From the NCBI GenBank assembly GCA_029008875.1, contig JAQXJP010000006.1, positions 21,590-85,589 of the forward strand: a stretch of 64,000 nt of DNA, read 5' to 3'. Of the stretch, positions 62,217 through 64,000 are shown one piece after another. The notes below the pieces were generated by a model, which saw nothing but the letters and a program-made list of their open reading frames with translations, was not told the DNA's origin and did no database searches. This stretch comes from Lachnospiraceae bacterium (lineage in GTDB: Bacteria > Bacillota > Clostridia > Lachnospirales > Lachnospiraceae). The position numbers and the translations under genes are program-made. Numbering within the stretch: the stretch's first letter is position 1; each line of letters opens with the position of its first letter.

Positions 62217-63659
62217 CTATTCTTCTTTGCTGGAGAGTGGGAGGGAGAAGATAAACTCGGTTCCCACGCCCTCCGTGCTGATCACGTTGATGTTCTCGCC
62301 ATGGGCCTGGATGATCTCCTTGACAATGGAAAGCCCAAGACCGGTTCCCTTTTTGTCTTTGCCTCGGGAGAGGTCTGTCTTGTAGAATCGATCCCAGATT
62401 TTCTTGATGCTGTCCGCCGGAATTCCGATTCCGGAATCCTTGACGGAAATTAGGACTTTTTCGTTCCTGATATTGGTCTCAATCTTGATGGAAGAATTGT
62501 GGTGTGAGAATTTCACCGCGTTGTCTATCAGATTGTACAGAACCTGCTGAATCTTGGTCATGTCGCCGGTGACAAGAAGTTCACGCCCTGTCAGAACCAA
62601 ATCAAACGTAATTCCCTTCTTAGAGCAAGTTCCCTCAAACGTTAAAATAGTGGTTTTAATCATGCGGTTAATGTCGAAATCGGCAATGTCCAGCATGATG
62701 CCATGGTGGCCAAAGCGGTTCAGATCCAATAAGCTTTGGGTGAGCTTGTTGAGCCGTTCTGTCTCAAAGAGGATGATATTGAGGTATTTCTCCTGCATTT
62801 CCACCGGAATAGTTCCGTCCAACATGGCTTCCACATATCCTTTGATGGAGGTGAGGGGGGAGCGGAAATCGTGGGAAACATTGGATACAAACTTTCGCTG
62901 CTCCTCCTCCTGAGCGCCCAACTCCTTGGCCATGTAATTCAGTGTGTTGGCCAGATATCCCACTTCATCGTTGGAGTGAATCGGAATGGTCGCCTCAAAA
63001 TCGCCGTGGGCGTAGGAGTCGGCCGCTTTGGTAATCTTGCGGATGGGGAGATACACGGCGAGGGTAAACACAATCAGTATGAGGAAAGAACTTGCCAGAA
63101 TGATCCCAACGGTGTAGGTGGCAATGTTCATAAAACTGTTGCAGTTTCGCGTGATGGTGGAAACCGGCTCATGGATCAGAATGTAACCCAGGTTGGAATA
63201 TCCCACGGTGACCGGAGAAAAAACCGTCAGCACATTGGCGGAATAGGAATCGTAGAACTTTCCGATTCGATAGTAACGGTTTCCGAAATCCGTGATGTCA
63301 AACCCTTCGATGATTTGCGCGGATTCCACACCGTTTTCTACAATATCCCGGCTGACGGAGGCGTCGCCGGAGTCCATGAGAAGACGTCCCTTGCTATCTA
63401 CAATCCAGATATCCCCGGAGAGATATTCGCTGACGGCCTCCAGTTGGTCCTGAATCATGTCCACGGATACGGAACTGTTGAAGTAGCTGTTCCCGTAGTT
63501 GCTTGCCAACAGTGTTGCCTCCCGGTATAGCCGCTGACTCTCCGTCTGTTCCATGTATTGATTGGTCAGATGTTGGGTGAAGGTGCTCAAAACGATAAAT
63601 GCGATGGCTGCAAAAACCAGATAACTGAGCAGAAGCTTCACATAGAGCGTATTTTTCAT
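62217..63659 (-). CDS. Sensor histidine kinase (PhoR/ResE-like)
   Basis: A 480-residue membrane kinase. Span 1 lies near residues 7-29. An extracytoplasmic Cache/PAS-like domain of about 145 residues (GDIWIVDSKGRLLMDSGD) and span 2 (about 175-200) follow, then a HAMP linker (YLPIRKITKAADSYAHGDFE). The phosphoacceptor box is VSHDFRSPLTSIKGY, and the ATP-binding boxes are LIDNAVKFS and GIGIPADSIKKIWDRFY/GTGLGLSIV. It overlaps its response regulator gene by four bases. The signal is unknown. Confidence 0.95.
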   Translation of the reverse strand: MKNTLYVKLLLSYLVFAAIAFIVLSTFTQHLTNQYMEQTESQRLYREATLLASNYGNSYFNSSVSVDMIQDQLEAVSEYLSGDIWIVDSKGRLLMDSGDASVSRDIVENGVESAQIIEGFDITDFGNRYYRIGKFYDSYSANVLTVFSPVTVGYSNLGYILIHEPVSTITRNCNSFMNIATYTVGIILASSFLILIVFTLAVYLPIRKITKAADSYAHGDFEATIPIHSNDEVGYLANTLNYMAKELGAQEEEQRKFVSNVSHDFRSPLTSIKGYVEAMLDGTIPVEMQEKYLNIILFETERLNKLTQSLLDLNRFGHHGIMLDIADFDINRMIKTTILTFEGTCSKKGITFDLVLTGRELLVTGDMTKIQQVLYNLIDNAVKFSHHNSSIKIETNIRNEKVLISVKDSGIGIPADSIKKIWDRFYKTDLSRGKDKKGTGLGLSIVKEIIQAHGENINVISTEGVGTEFIFSLPLSSKEE

Positions 63660-64000
63660 CCTTTTACCTCAAATTTATAGCCAATGCCCCACACAGTAGA
63701 TATCTGCCAGGCATCGTGGTCATTGATTTTTTCACGAATGCGCTTGACGTGGACATCCACAGTACGGGTATCGCCTATGTACTCATAGCCCCAGATATGG
63801 TCCAGTAGTTGCTCGCGGGTAAAGACCTGATTGTGAGAGGATGCCAGAAAATAGAGCAGCTCCAACTCCTTGGGAGGCATATCCACAGCCCGGCCCTGAT
63901 AGAGCACGGAGTAATTGGATAGATTGATGACCAAATCCGGGTATTCCACGCACTTGATATCCGCGGTGACAGGCTCCGACTTTATCGGCTGGTAGCGACG
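63656..64000 (-). CDS. OmpR-family response regulator, C-terminal part (cut by window edge)
   Basis: The reading frame enters from the right edge of the window. The visible 114 residues are mainly the winged-helix DNA-binding domain: MPPKELELLYFLASSHNQVF, LLDHIWGYEYIGDTRTVDVH and the closing STVWGIGYKFEVKG. The receiver domain lies beyond the window. Its stop overlaps the start of the kinase gene, a typical two-component operon. Confidence 0.92.
   Translation of the reverse strand, partial: RRYQPIKSEPVTADIKCVEYPDLVINLSNYSVLYQGRAVDMPPKELELLYFLASSHNQVFTREQLLDHIWGYEYIGDTRTVDVHVKRIREKINDHDAWQISTVWGIGYKFEVKG

Noticed and set aside
1..64000. tRNA, rRNA, insertion sequences, integrases or phage genes
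   Set aside because: None could be found in either strand by reading. The mobile-looking signal is limited to the short tandem array at 34270.

Overview
The window looks like chromosomal DNA of a low-to-mid GC, motile, plant-glycan-degrading Clostridia, most probably a gut or rumen Lachnospiraceae (Butyrivibrio/Roseburia-like). The grounds are strong GGAGG ribosome sites, lipobox-type binding proteins, HemZ, DUF815, DUF4422, DUF4236, a GH3 with permuted domain order (known from rumen Firmicutes), GH94 phosphorylases and several chemoreceptors. The assignment is by family content only; there is no rRNA in the window.

Layout. (A) 1-16236: an L-rhamnose/rhamnoside utilisation locus. It holds an ABC importer (ATPase cut by the window edge, two permeases, binding protein), a cytoplasmic GH78 rhamnosidase, a LacI-type sugar-binding domain fused to a GGDEF diguanylate cyclase, a GH3 hydrolase, a beta-phosphoglucomutase-like HAD enzyme, a chemoreceptor, then RhaB, RhaA, RhaD and a lactaldehyde reductase. 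(B) 16291-18208 (-): a two-component system with a likely autoregulatory direct repeat. (C) 18447-20438: a 2-isopropylmalate synthase with an AraC-type DNA-binding domain fused to its C terminus, and a 20-bp perfect palindrome just downstream of its predicted promoter. (D) 20532-24499 (-): an operon of an orphan sugar-binding lipoprotein, a chemoreceptor and a degenerate CbiE/CbiT-like protein, with no transporter genes. (E) 24698-40083: mostly housekeeping genes: DUF4422 glycosyltransferase, gamma-carbonic-anhydrase-like protein, DUF815 ATPase, ABC-F, HPF, Ddl, MurF, cyclophilin, a GNAT protein, Rel, an MBL hydrolase and HemZ. (F) 40294-56926: a beta-glucan (probably laminarin-type beta-1,3-glucan) locus with two GH94 phosphorylases, a permuted GH3, an AraC regulator, an ABC importer without its ATPase, a second chemoreceptor plus LacI-like/GGDEF pair, and a cytoplasmic GH16. 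(G) 57286-64000: a DUF4236 protein, HisS, AspS, a membrane-anchored coiled-coil protein, and a second two-component system cut by the right edge.

How it fits together. Both sugar loci import oligosaccharides and break them down in the cytoplasm (GH78/GH3, or GH16/GH94/GH3). Both carry a chemoreceptor and a cytoplasmic LacI-like sensor whose usual DNA-binding head is absent and whose output is a diguanylate cyclase. The simplest reading is that an imported sugar sets c-di-GMP levels, and so motility or attachment, together with chemotaxis. That reading is inference. The sugar loci look more AT-rich by eye than the housekeeping block between them.
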